DNA of 11,748 bases from an uncultured Methanobrevibacter sp. (GCA_905235495.1 CAJOMK010000020.1:1-11748); one strand, 5' to 3'; shown: positions 1-5,295, numbered from the stretch's first letter. Numbers and translations are program-made. Notes: generated from the letters alone by a model not told the origin.

Positions 1-173
1 TGATTTGAATTATTCATAATAGAATCTTTTAAAATAGATAATTGATTAATAATATAAGGTCCTAAACCATCATCTCCACGTATATCATTTCCAATACCTA
101 AAATAAGAAGAATATCACAATTTTCTAAAAATAAATCAATATCACCACTTATTTCATCAAAATTATTTGACAT
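1..173 (-). CDS. hycI: Hydrogenase maturation protease (HycI/M52 type), N-terminal fragment
   Basis: Reading leftward from the ATG at 173, 57 codons stay open to the window edge, so only the N-terminal third is visible. The fragment contains GIGNDIRGDDGLG (residues 26-38), the signature of the HyaD/HybD/HycI endopeptidases. These remove the C-terminal tail of the large subunit of [NiFe]-hydrogenases after nickel has been inserted. Asp35 falls where HybD has its first nickel-contacting acid (Glu16). The later Asp and His ligands lie outside the window. GTGAT, complementary to the archaeal 16S tail, sits 3-4 bases before the ATG, and a TATATAAA box lies about 65 bases upstream, so the gene probably has its own promoter. 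The family is clear. Assignment to HycI rather than FrhD rests on the GDDGLGPYI wording and is less certain. Confidence 0.85.
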   Translation of the reverse strand, partial: MSNNFDEISGDIDLFLENCDILLILGIGNDIRGDDGLGPYIINQLSILKDSIMNNSN

Positions 174-236
174 TTTATCACATTAAAAAAATTCTTGAAA
201 ATCTTTAAAAATTTTACACTTGAAATACAACTAGAA

Positions 237-248
237 TTTTATATATTC
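237..248 (-). promoter_or_regulatory. TATA box for the hydrogenase protease gene
   Basis: On the minus strand the sequence reads GAATATATAAAA, containing TATATAAA, a very good archaeal TATA box. A start point about 25 bases further would lie near 215 and give a leader of roughly 40 bases carrying a GTGAT ribosome binding site. It is the best-formed TATA box in the left half of the window. Confidence 0.55.
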
Positions 249-289
249 ATAGTATTTTATTAATTTGAACAATGTTTATACCATAACAT

Positions 290-1213
290 TTAATTATGAA
301 TAATATCCAAAATCTCAGTTTTTATGGTTTCCACACCACCACCCATAACATATTCCAACTTGATTCTTAAGGTATCTCCACAATCCACTTCAATCTCTTC
401 TATTGGAACAAGCATGGAAGGATTCAGCATAGGTGTAGGACCACAAATAAGCTTTTCATTCAATTTGGTAAAACTTGTAAGTTTGATACCATTAATCTTT
501 AATTTATTTTCCTTGATATTAAAATTATCCTTGAAATTGAATTTTTCAAAGCTTTCCTTTGAAATCTTATCTTCAAAGCCCATTTCATTTAATTCATCTC
601 TATCATAAATCTTCAAATCAACTATTGCACTGAAATTGCTATCGATATCATCTAAAAAGTCAAATTTACTGTAGATTATTGAATTACCTAATGCAATATA
701 AACTGGACTGAATTCATCATCTTCATACTGAATGAAATGATTGTTCATAAAAACAGCTTCTACTGAGTTGATTATTCCTTCAGGGATTATTTTTCCATCA
801 TCCTTCAAGTATTTTTTGGCATGGTTCAATACAGGAACCTCTTCCTCATCAATCAGTGCAGTATCCAACATTTCACAAATAATCAAGTCCACCTTTTCAT
901 TTAATTTACTGAAATCGAAGCTCAATATATCATCATTGAATACTTGAATCTTATCAAATTCTTTTAGGTTCTCTTTAGCTAATTGATAGCTTGAATTATT
1001 TAATTCAATTGCTATAATCTTATCCATATGCGGACATGCAAAATAACTTAAAACACCAGACCCACATCCCAAATCAAAAGCCACACTTGGACCATCAAGG
1101 CTTTTATCCTCATCACGCGATTTGGCATAATCATCAATAGCTTCCTTAAATGCAGAAAGCCTTTCATAATCCCTTAAAAGCTTAAAATGATAAGAATTTA
1201 CTTTAAATTTCAT
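290..1213 (-). CDS. PRMT-like SAM-dependent methyltransferase (predicted methylase, COG4076-like)
   Basis: Predicted 307-residue cytosolic class I methyltransferase. The SAM motif I is DLGCGSG (47-53), with the acidic ribose-binding Glu70 ending motif post-I (IIAIE) and an acidic pair at 94-95. Three features resemble protein arginine methyltransferases: an N-terminal LLRDYER (12-18, compare LKDEVR in PRMT1); Glu114 and Glu123, separated by eight residues exactly as in the PRMT double-E loop; and a beta-rich C-terminal half with a Gly-Asp turn near 279. The PRMT THW motif is not seen; the likely position reads TPM (260-262). The substrate is unknown: protein, RNA or a small molecule are all possible. 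The ATG at 1213 is preferred over the TTG at 1225, which has no upstream support. It lies between nikR and a hydrogenase protease gene on the same strand. Confidence 0.8.
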   Translation of the reverse strand: MKFKVNSYHFKLLRDYERLSAFKEAIDDYAKSRDEDKSLDGPSVAFDLGCGSGVLSYFACPHMDKIIAIELNNSSYQLAKENLKEFDKIQVFNDDILSFDFSKLNEKVDLIICEMLDTALIDEEEVPVLNHAKKYLKDDGKIIPEGIINSVEAVFMNNHFIQYEDDEFSPVYIALGNSIIYSKFDFLDDIDSNFSAIVDLKIYDRDELNEMGFEDKISKESFEKFNFKDNFNIKENKLKINGIKLTSFTKLNEKLICGPTPMLNPSMLVPIEEIEVDCGDTLRIKLEYVMGGGVETIKTEILDIIHN

Positions 1214-1271
1214 AACAGCACTCAAAATGATTTTATGATTTAAAAAAATAGATAAAAATAGAATAAAAATT

Positions 1272-1280
1272 AAAAAAAAA
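1272..1280 (-). terminator. Oligo-T transcript end downstream of nikR
   Basis: A run of nine T on the minus strand is preceded by CTTCAC. Archaeal termination typically occurs at such T tracts. A similar TTTCAC-T8-C-T9 arrangement follows the HEAT-repeat gene at 3565-3582, which supports the reading. An 8-base inverted repeat (CTTTATAT/ATATAAAG) lies just upstream in the transcript at 1291-1313. Confidence 0.4.
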
Positions 1281-1290
1281 GTGAAGAGAC

Positions 1291-1313
1291 CTTTATATGA
1301 TTAAAATATAAAG
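1291..1313. promoter_or_regulatory. Inverted repeat CTTTATAT-N7-ATATAAAG, possible TATA region of the methyltransferase gene
   Basis: Perfect 8-base arms are separated by GATTAAA. On the minus strand both arms resemble archaeal TATA boxes, so this may be the promoter of the methyltransferase gene with a leader of roughly 55-75 bases. Alternatively it is the hairpin ahead of the T9 tract that ends the nikR transcript. The sequence alone does not decide. Confidence 0.35.
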
Positions 1314-1340
1314 AAATCTCCCAATTAATCAATGAATAAA

Positions 1341-1418
1341 ATTAATTTATTAATTATTATTAATTATTAATAATCTATTAATTATTAATTTTTAATTATT
1401 AAATTATTAATTATTAAT
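1341..1418. repeat. Degenerate TTAATTA/ATTATTA tandem tract after nikR
   Basis: About 78 bases built almost only of A and T (a single C at 1375) repeat short units such as TTAATTATT and ATTATTAAT. They begin immediately after the nikR stop codon. The tract is rich in small self-complementary pieces such as AATTATTAATT. It may be a 3' untranslated region or simply slippage-prone spacer. No open reading frame or known element is evident. Confidence 0.6.
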
Positions 1419-1423
1419 CATGG

Positions 1424-1846
1424 TCAATGTTCATGGTCTAATGACTCACCATTTGCTGTAGAGGTAAGTTTCACGTGTTCCACACCTTTAAGTCTCATCA
1501 TTCTTTCAGTTAAGTCCCTAATTTGTGTAACATCTCCGTTTACAACAATAACTTCCATACAGTATTTTTTAGTCATGTGAATATGCATACTTGCATTGAT
1601 TTCCTTTCTAAATTCATGCTGGATGTTTACAAGGCTTTCCATAACACCAGTGAAATGATGATCGTAGATAATGGTAATGACACCTACCCTTTGACCTTCC
1701 ATTTCATTCATCCATTGGTATCTTAAGATATAGTCGCTTAATGCATCACGAATACCTTTTGAACGTGATTGGTAACCTCTATCTTTTAAAACTTCATCAA
1801 ACTCTGCCAAAAGCTTTTTTGGCAAAGACATACTTATCCTCATCAT
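1424..1846 (-). CDS. nikR: NikR nickel-responsive transcriptional regulator
   Basis: A 140-residue protein of standard NikR length. The N-terminal ribbon-helix-helix DNA-binding domain starts MRISMSLPKKLL and continues through SRSKGIRDALSDYI. The C-terminal ACT-type domain binds nickel and forms the tetramer core. The four high-affinity nickel ligands known from E. coli NikR (His76, His87, His89, Cys95) are all present with identical spacing at His77, His88, His90 and Cys96, so it should be a functional nickel sensor. The ATG at 1846 is chosen because an AGGTGAT ribosome binding site ends four bases before it; a possible GTG at 1855 lies inside that site. The ATG at 1843 is an equally spaced alternative. 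It probably represses nickel uptake genes, none of which is in the window. Confidence 0.95.
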   Translation of the reverse strand: MMRISMSLPKKLLAEFDEVLKDRGYQSRSKGIRDALSDYILRYQWMNEMEGQRVGVITIIYDHHFTGVMESLVNIQHEFRKEINASMHIHMTKKYCMEVIVVNGDVTQIRDLTERMMRLKGVEHVKLTSTANGESLDHEH

Positions 1847-1850
1847 ATTA

Positions 1851-1857
1851 ATCACCT
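1851..1857 (-). promoter_or_regulatory. AGGTGAT ribosome binding site that sets the nikR start
   Basis: AGGTGAT matches the archaeal 16S rRNA tail almost perfectly and lies four bases before the ATG at 1846. It overlaps and so excludes the upstream in-frame GTG at 1855. Confidence 0.8.
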
Positions 1858-1870
1858 AAAACTACAAAAA

Positions 1871-1888
1871 ATTATAATGCCTCATAAT
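1871..1888. promoter_or_regulatory. Imperfect inverted repeat in the nikR leader
   Basis: ATTATAA-TGCC-TCATAAT is a 7-base inverted repeat with one mismatch, 14 bases upstream of the nikR ribosome binding site. It could be a site for NikR autoregulation. It is not the E. coli GTATGA-N16-TCATAC operator, and random inverted repeats are common in DNA this AT-rich. Confidence 0.2.
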
Positions 1889-1950
1889 TATTACAATTTT
1901 AATATTAATTTAATAATTATTATTATCAATTATATATTATTACTTTATAT

Positions 1951-1958
1951 AATATAAA
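1951..1958 (-). promoter_or_regulatory. Candidate TATA box for nikR
   Basis: On the minus strand TTTATATT lies about 105 bases before the nikR ATG, giving a predicted leader of about 80 bases. A second candidate (AATATATAAT, near 1930-1940) would give a leader of about 60 bases. The region is almost entirely A and T, so the choice is weak. Confidence 0.3.
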
Positions 1959-2051
1959 TATTACTAAAAATAATACTAATCTAAGTTAAATAATTATTCA
2001 ACCAATAAAAATAGAATTCAAAACTATTGACTAAGCAATCAAACAAAAAAT

Positions 2052-2061
2052 GATATATTAA
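2052..2061 (+). promoter_or_regulatory. Candidate TATA box for the alpha/beta hydrolase gene
   Basis: GATATATTAA is centred about 26 bases before the ATG at 2083. That places the predicted transcription start at or next to the start codon. No ribosome binding site is visible in between, which fits a leaderless transcript. Confidence 0.35.
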
Positions 2062-2082
2062 ACTAAAAATAAAAGAATAAAC

Positions 2083-2874
2083 ATGACTAAAATTAATGTA
2101 AACAATATATCTATAAATTATGAACTTGAAGGAAATGGAAAAACAATTGTTTTTGTCCATGGATTATCCGATAACATGGAATATTGGAAAATATTAACAA
2201 ATGAATTGAAGAAGAAATATCAAGTTTTAATCTATGATTTAAGAGGTCACGGAAACTCAACTAGCGATGATGAAGAGATATCAATTAATCTATACCAAGA
2301 AGACCTCTATCACTTATTAAAAGCATTAAATATAGATAATGCAGTATTTGCTGGACTTTCATTAGGTGGAAATATTATCATGGATTTTGCCATAAATCAT
2401 CCCGAAATGCTAAATGGCCTTATAGTAATGTCCAGCTTTTGCGAACAGACTGAAAGACTCGCTAAAATATTCAATGACTTTGAGGAAGAAATAGACAAGG
2501 GTTTTGTAGAATTCTTTGACGTGATTGTTCCTTACACATTAACTGAAGATATGCTTGAAAAGCATAGCGAAACATTGAAGTTTATAAAACATGAAACTGC
2601 AAAGGTTGCAAACATTGAAGGAATTAAAAAGGGAATCAAGGCAGGTTATACACTTAATATCACTGCGAGATTATGTGAAATAGATGTTCCAACAATAGTA
2701 ATAGCTGGTGCAGAAGACGATTTAACTGATTTGGACATTCAAAGGAAAATTAGTGACAATATCAAAAATTCAGAATTAATCGTTCTTGAAAATACTAAAC
2801 ATAATCTTTTGGTTGGATATAATATTGAAAATATATTAAACATAATAAATGAATTCATGTCTAAAATAGAATAA
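2083..2874 (+). CDS. Alpha/beta hydrolase of unknown substrate
   Basis: A 263-residue cytosolic hydrolase of usual length for the single-domain alpha/beta family. The oxyanion-hole segment VHGLSDN (25-31), the strand-turn DLRGHGNS (52-59) and the nucleophile elbow GLSLGG (91-96, Ser93) are all present. The likely acid is Asp212 or Asp213 in AGAEDD, and the base is His240 in NTKHNL, completing the Ser-Asp-His triad. The overall pattern resembles esterases and 3-oxoadipate enol-lactonase-like proteins, but the cap region (about 120-190) does not identify a substrate. It is the only plus-strand gene in the window and is divergent from nikR. The ATG at 2083 has no ribosome binding site and may begin a leaderless message. 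No oligo-T end is seen on this strand before the convergent neighbour. Confidence 0.88.
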   Translation: MTKINVNNISINYELEGNGKTIVFVHGLSDNMEYWKILTNELKKKYQVLIYDLRGHGNSTSDDEEISINLYQEDLYHLLKALNIDNAVFAGLSLGGNIIMDFAINHPEMLNGLIVMSSFCEQTERLAKIFNDFEEEIDKGFVEFFDVIVPYTLTEDMLEKHSETLKFIKHETAKVANIEGIKKGIKAGYTLNITARLCEIDVPTIVIAGAEDDLTDLDIQRKISDNIKNSELIVLENTKHNLLVGYNIENILNIINEFMSKIE

Positions 2875-2878
2875 TCAT

Positions 2879-2917
2879 AAAAAAAATAAATATTTCTAAA
2901 ATAGTTTAAAAAAAAAA
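2879..2917 (-). terminator. Double oligo-T transcript end of the two-winged-helix gene
   Basis: On the minus strand a T10 run (2917-2908) is followed by a T8 run (2886-2879), beginning 11 bases after the stop of the gene at 2929. This is a strong archaeal-style intrinsic terminator. It faces the end of the convergent hydrolase gene at 2874. Confidence 0.6.
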
Positions 2918-2928
2918 TCAATACGATA

Positions 2929-3384
2929 TTATAAAACCTTATAATAATCCCCATTTTTTCTATAAACGGCTTTTATTAATCCCTTATTTTCCAAAGACAA
3001 TAAGATATGATACATTCTAAAGTCAGATAATTTCAAATCACCATATAAAAGATTTCCTTCAATCTCATATCTAGAAACAAAACCATCATCATCCATCAAT
3101 GATTTTATCAATTCAAAAGACGCCTTTTCCTTTTGATTTAGCTCAGCGTTCAATACATCCTCTTTAGAATCCACAGTATTAATCTTTGAATACACATCAT
3201 TCAATTCAACTGTGGATCCATCATAAATAACCAAACCTTTAGACCTTAGACTATTCAACAAATCATTAAGATCATGCTCATAGATTCCTAAACCATCTTT
3301 TAAGATAGAAACATCAATTTTAACTTCAGAATATGATTTGATTTGATTTAAAACTTCCTCTTCTGCTTTAGTAATTGTAATCAT
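2929..3384 (-). CDS. Hypothetical protein with two winged-helix-like segments
   Basis: A 151-residue protein that I do not recognise by name. It appears built from two DNA-binding-like halves. The first (about 5-60) goes from TKAEEEVLNQI to LLNSLRSKGLVIYDGSTVEL. The second (about 84-151) goes from LNQKEKASFELIKSL to ILLSLENKGLIKAVYRKNGDYYKVL. Both end in a recognition-helix-like stretch, a KGL turn and a beta wing, as in MarR/ArsR-type winged helices. A polar linker of about 25 residues joins them. There are no cysteines, signal peptide or membrane segments. It is probably a cytosolic regulator or DNA/RNA-binding protein acting alone or as a dimer. The ATG at 3384 has only a weak AGGT upstream. 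The gene stands alone, with its own TATA candidate and terminator. Confidence 0.7.
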   Translation of the reverse strand: MITITKAEEEVLNQIKSYSEVKIDVSILKDGLGIYEHDLNDLLNSLRSKGLVIYDGSTVELNDVYSKINTVDSKEDVLNAELNQKEKASFELIKSLMDDDGFVSRYEIEGNLLYGDLKLSDFRMYHILLSLENKGLIKAVYRKNGDYYKVL

Positions 3385-3441
3385 AAATAAAACCTTATTT
3401 TCTCAAAATATTTTTTTTCTATTTAATTATATTATGTCAAA

Positions 3442-3450
3442 CATTATAAA
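3442..3450 (-). promoter_or_regulatory. Candidate TATA box for the two-winged-helix gene
   Basis: TTTATAATG on the minus strand lies about 60 bases before the ATG at 3384, predicting a leader of about 35-40 bases. A competing ATAATATAAT lies nearby at about 3427-3436. Confidence 0.35.
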
Positions 3451-3564
3451 TAAACTTATAGACAGCAAAATGAAAAGTAAAATAATTTTCTAAAAATTAG
3501 CCTATAAACATTAGAAAATAATAAAAAATAACATAAAAAAAGTTTAAAATAGCTTATAATAATT

Positions 3565-3582
3565 AAAAAAAAAGAAAAAAAA
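3565..3582 (-). terminator. Oligo-T transcript end of the HEAT-repeat gene
   Basis: The minus strand reads TTTCAC, then T8, C, T9, starting 17 bases after the stop codon at 3600. The same TTCAC-plus-T arrangement occurs at 1272-1285 after nikR. Confidence 0.6.
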
Positions 3583-3599
3583 GTGAAATGAATAAAAAT

Positions 3600-4067
3600 T
3601 TATTCATTTTGTAATCTATTGATAGCGTCTTTTGCACCATATTGTACAAAAGAACTTTCATCATTCAATAATTCTTCAAGTTTTGGAAGAGCTTCTTCAG
3701 CACCAAGTGCACCTAAAATCCAACAAGCTGCACCTCTAACTCTCCATTTAGGACTATCCAATTCTGCAAGAACAAGCCCAATAGCTTCATCACCCATAGT
3801 AGTTAAAGCAGTAGAAGCTTCCCTCCTTACCAATTTATTTCTGTCTCCTAAAGTTTTTACAAGTGCAGGAATAGCTCTCTTATCACCAATAGCTTTCAAT
3901 ACTTCAATTGCACCAAGCTTAATGTTTTTATCTCTTTCATCTAAAGCTGCAATAAGAGGTTCAACTGCTTCTTCACCTTTAAGTTCAAGTGAACCGATAG
4001 CTTCTTCTCTAACGAAATCATCAGAATCCTTTAAGTCTAATATAAAATCATCAATTGATTTTTCCAT
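3600..4067 (-). CDS. HEAT-repeat protein (PBS-lyase-like HEAT repeats)
   Basis: A 155-residue protein consisting almost entirely of about five 31-residue HEAT repeats. Each repeat has a recurring pattern of the type VR-EA--AL---G-A---L---L-D, for example VREEAIGSLELKGEEAVEPL (19-38), VRREASTALTTMGDEA and VRGAACWILGALGAEEALPKL. Such proteins form a curved solenoid used for protein-protein contacts. The bacterial relatives act on phycobilin lyase partners, but there is no phycobiliprotein here and the name is only a homology label. The partner is unknown. There are no signal or membrane segments. The ATG at 4067 is preceded by GGATGGTAAT, a plausible though imperfect ribosome binding site. Codon use looks more GC-rich than the surrounding spacers, as expected for a well-expressed core gene. 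Confidence 0.88.
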   Translation of the reverse strand: MEKSIDDFILDLKDSDDFVREEAIGSLELKGEEAVEPLIAALDERDKNIKLGAIEVLKAIGDKRAIPALVKTLGDRNKLVRREASTALTTMGDEAIGLVLAELDSPKWRVRGAACWILGALGAEEALPKLEELLNDESSFVQYGAKDAINRLQNE

Positions 4068-4092
4068 ATTATTACCATCCTAAAACATTTAA

Positions 4093-4112
4093 AATTTTAA
4101 TTAATTAAAATT
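4093..4112. promoter_or_regulatory. Perfect 20-base AT palindrome at the HEAT gene promoter
   Basis: AATTTTAATTAATTAAAATT is exactly self-complementary and lies 26-45 bases before the HEAT gene ATG, where the TATA box should be. It may be the promoter core, an operator, or both. Confidence 0.35.
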
Positions 4113-4117
4113 CATCC

Positions 4118-4130
4118 AATCATAATGATT
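4118..4130. promoter_or_regulatory. Inverted repeat AATCAT-A-ATGATT upstream of the HEAT gene
   Basis: Six-base perfect arms flank one central base, immediately upstream of the AT palindrome at the HEAT gene promoter. It is a possible operator or activator site, supported by symmetry and position only. Confidence 0.25.
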
Positions 4131-4195
4131 ATTACATTAACTATCATTACAATCAAATATACTTAATTACTATTCTTATCCTGACCCCAATATAA

Positions 4196-4215
4196 CAAAA
4201 ATTTTAAAATTTTTG
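4196..4215. terminator. Perfect AT palindrome downstream of the compact regulator
   Basis: CAAAAATTTTAAAATTTTTG is exactly self-complementary and lies about 150 bases past the regulator's stop codon. On the minus strand it ends in T5. It could form a transcript end or a bent-DNA site. Function is inferred from position only. Confidence 0.25.
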
Positions 4216-4367
4216 CAATTGTCAAAAATAATATAATCGTTAATTTTAATATATGCGAACTAATATTTAAAATTATGTTTTTTTGAAAAGTGTGAAAGTA
4301 TAGTAAAACCATGAAAGCATACATGTATCCATAAATAAACAGGAATTTGTTGAAAAACGGTTGATTT

Positions 4368-4628
4368 CTACAAATGTTGAATGATATTCTTGCCCTTTTC
4401 AGTAAGCCTGTACAGTTTAGGAACATAATACTCTGGATTGATGACATAGACCAGTCCATGCTCTCTAAGGTCATTCAATTTCTTGCTGACATTGTTCGGG
4501 TGAAGACCTGTTTTCATTGAAATTTCAATTGGTCTTAGAAAGTCCTCTCCTTCAAATGACTTCAGCACCTTTTCTCTGGTTGGTGCATTCCTTATGTATG
4601 CTAATAAGATTAAAGTTTCATCGTCCAT
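4368..4628 (-). CDS. Compact archaeal winged-helix transcriptional regulator
   Basis: An 86-residue single-domain DNA-binding protein. The pattern IRNAPTREKVLKSF, then RPIEISMKTGLHPNNVSKKLNDLREHGLV (helix-turn-helix, about 32-60), then NPEYYVPKLYRLTEKGK (wing, 64-79), matches the widespread archaeal ArsR/MarR-like family with the S--R--VL...VSK-L--L---GLV...YRLTEKGK layout. No ligand-binding domain or metal-binding cysteines are visible, so it is probably a dimeric on/off switch or DNA-architectural factor. It follows the restriction operon on the same strand after 82 bases. Twin ATAGCTAT palindromes lie 42-60 bases before its ATG and suggest autoregulation. No ribosome binding site precedes the ATG. 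A TATA-like TTTATTTT at 4657-4650 would give a leaderless message. Confidence 0.85.
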   Translation of the reverse strand: MDDETLILLAYIRNAPTREKVLKSFEGEDFLRPIEISMKTGLHPNNVSKKLNDLREHGLVYVINPEYYVPKLYRLTEKGKNIIQHL

Positions 4629-4649
4629 AGAAATAGTTTGTGTTTTTCA

Positions 4650-4657
4650 AAAATAAA
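4650..4657 (-). promoter_or_regulatory. Candidate TATA box for the compact regulator
   Basis: TTTATTTT on the minus strand is centred about 26 bases before the ATG at 4628, which fits a leaderless start and the absence of a ribosome binding site. Another possibility is TATTTATT near 4692-4699, which would put the twin ATAGCTAT sites between TATA box and start point. Confidence 0.3.
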
Positions 4658-4669
4658 GTTAATATCCTA

Positions 4670-4688
4670 ATAGCTATTTGATAGCTAT
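4670..4688. promoter_or_regulatory. Twin ATAGCTAT palindromes, candidate operator
   Basis: Two identical 8-base palindromes, ATAGCTAT, occupy 4670-4677 and 4681-4688, separated by TTG. Their centres are 11 bases apart, about one helical turn, so two dimers would bind on the same face. They lie in the 82-base gap between the last gene of the restriction operon and the winged-helix regulator, right at the regulator's promoter. Confidence 0.5.
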
Positions 4689-4700
4689 AGAATAAATATT

Positions 4701-4706
4701 AAAAAA
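4701..4706 (-). terminator. Short T6 tract after the restriction operon
   Basis: Five bases past the last stop codon of the operon, the minus strand shows T6 followed by AATATTTATT. It may be a weak transcript end; read-through into the regulator gene is possible. Confidence 0.25.
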
Positions 4707-4710
4707 TAGT

Positions 4711-5283
4711 TTAAAATCTTGCAAAGTATTTCTTCCCCAATTGCCATAGGTACATGTCAAGTTCCTTTCTTGAAAATTCCTCCAAATTGTAAAATCTGGC
4801 AAACTCATCCAGAACCTCATTGAATTTGATATAATCTCTTAAATCCTCATGTGTGAATTTAGCAAACATGTCCTGTTTTCTAAAATGGACCAATACTCTT
4901 GACACATAATTATCAAATATTGGAAAGGCATCAGGATTGTGGTGAGAGCAATATTTGCTGGCAAATGAGTAAAATCTTTTATTCATCCCTTCAACATTTG
5001 CTATATCTTCGACTAAACTCAAATCTCCTTCTTCAAGTCTTTCATCAATATCAAGTTCATGGATATGCTTCGCTACTGGAAAAATGGAAAAGATATTTGT
5101 ACTGTAGAAATCATTCAGCGTACTAGCTTTAATCAGTATGTCTTCAATAAGCTTGTTTTCTGGAATCAAATCAAAGAATAGTTTATTTAAACTATTCTCC
5201 TGATTCACATAGTTTTCCAAATCATACCAATTTTTTATATACTCTTCAACTTCTTCTTTACATGGTCTTGGAATATCTGGCAT
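4711..5283 (-). CDS. Unnamed protein, remote HhH-GPD (DNA glycosylase fold) relative
   Basis: A 190-residue protein, last gene of the restriction operon. I do not recognise a named family, but two segments look like endonuclease III/Ogg-type glycosylases. ILIKASTLNDFYSTNIFSIFPVA (49-71) resembles the Nth stretch beginning LLSAQATD. KRFYSFASKY (102-111) followed by FPIFDNYVSRVL (120-131) resembles the helix after the hairpin and the VDTHVxRV motif, which places Asp124 at the catalytic Asp. The helix-hairpin-helix itself (about 94-102, NVEGMNKR) is degenerate, and no [4Fe-4S] cysteine cluster follows. It could be a base-excision enzyme, an inactive DNA reader, or unrelated. A clear AGAGGTT ribosome binding site lies five bases before the ATG at 5283, and only 12 bases separate it from the Mrr gene, so co-expression is likely. 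Confidence 0.65.
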   Translation of the reverse strand: MPDIPRPCKEEVEEYIKNWYDLENYVNQENSLNKLFFDLIPENKLIEDILIKASTLNDFYSTNIFSIFPVAKHIHELDIDERLEEGDLSLVEDIANVEGMNKRFYSFASKYCSHHNPDAFPIFDNYVSRVLVHFRKQDMFAKFTHEDLRDYIKFNEVLDEFARFYNLEEFSRKELDMYLWQLGKKYFARF

Positions 5284-5295
5284 ACTTTAACCTCT

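Larger units (their letters stand above)
4068..4367. other. 300-base AT-rich spacer with palindromes, no convincing gene
   Basis: Between the HEAT gene and the compact regulator I see no supported gene. The spacer holds three palindromic sites. AATTTTAATTAATTAAAATT is perfect at 4093-4112 and probably spans the HEAT gene's TATA region. AATCAT-A-ATGATT at 4118-4130 lies just upstream of it. CAAAAATTTTAAAATTTTTG is perfect at 4196-4215 and may act as a transcript end for the regulator gene. An open frame of about 53 codons at 4163-4324 (minus) encodes a very hydrophobic peptide but has no ribosome binding site. Confidence 0.6.

Noticed and set aside
1214..1225. TTG start four codons upstream for the methyltransferase
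   Set aside because: There is no ribosome binding site before it, and the conserved-looking protein begins at the ATG at 1213.
1341..1418. AT tandem tract as a CRISPR array or mobile-element end
   Set aside because: There are no regular repeat-spacer units, no cas genes, no transposase and no flanking duplications.
1860..2082. Classical NikR operator GTATGA-N16-TCATAC upstream of nikR
   Set aside because: I could not find this spacing. Only an imperfect ATTATAA-N4-TCATAAT inverted repeat is present, listed separately at low confidence.
3619..4083. Plus-strand frame of 154 codons opposite the HEAT-repeat gene
   Set aside because: Low-complexity Ser/Ala/Leu composition mirrors the repeats on the other strand, and there is no start signal.
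4163..4324. Minus-strand frame of about 53 codons encoding a hydrophobic peptide with two possible membrane segments
   Set aside because: It has no ribosome binding site, and its longer form overlaps the regulator gene in another frame. T-rich spacer DNA readily yields Phe/Leu/Ile-rich frames. A conserved homologue would change this.
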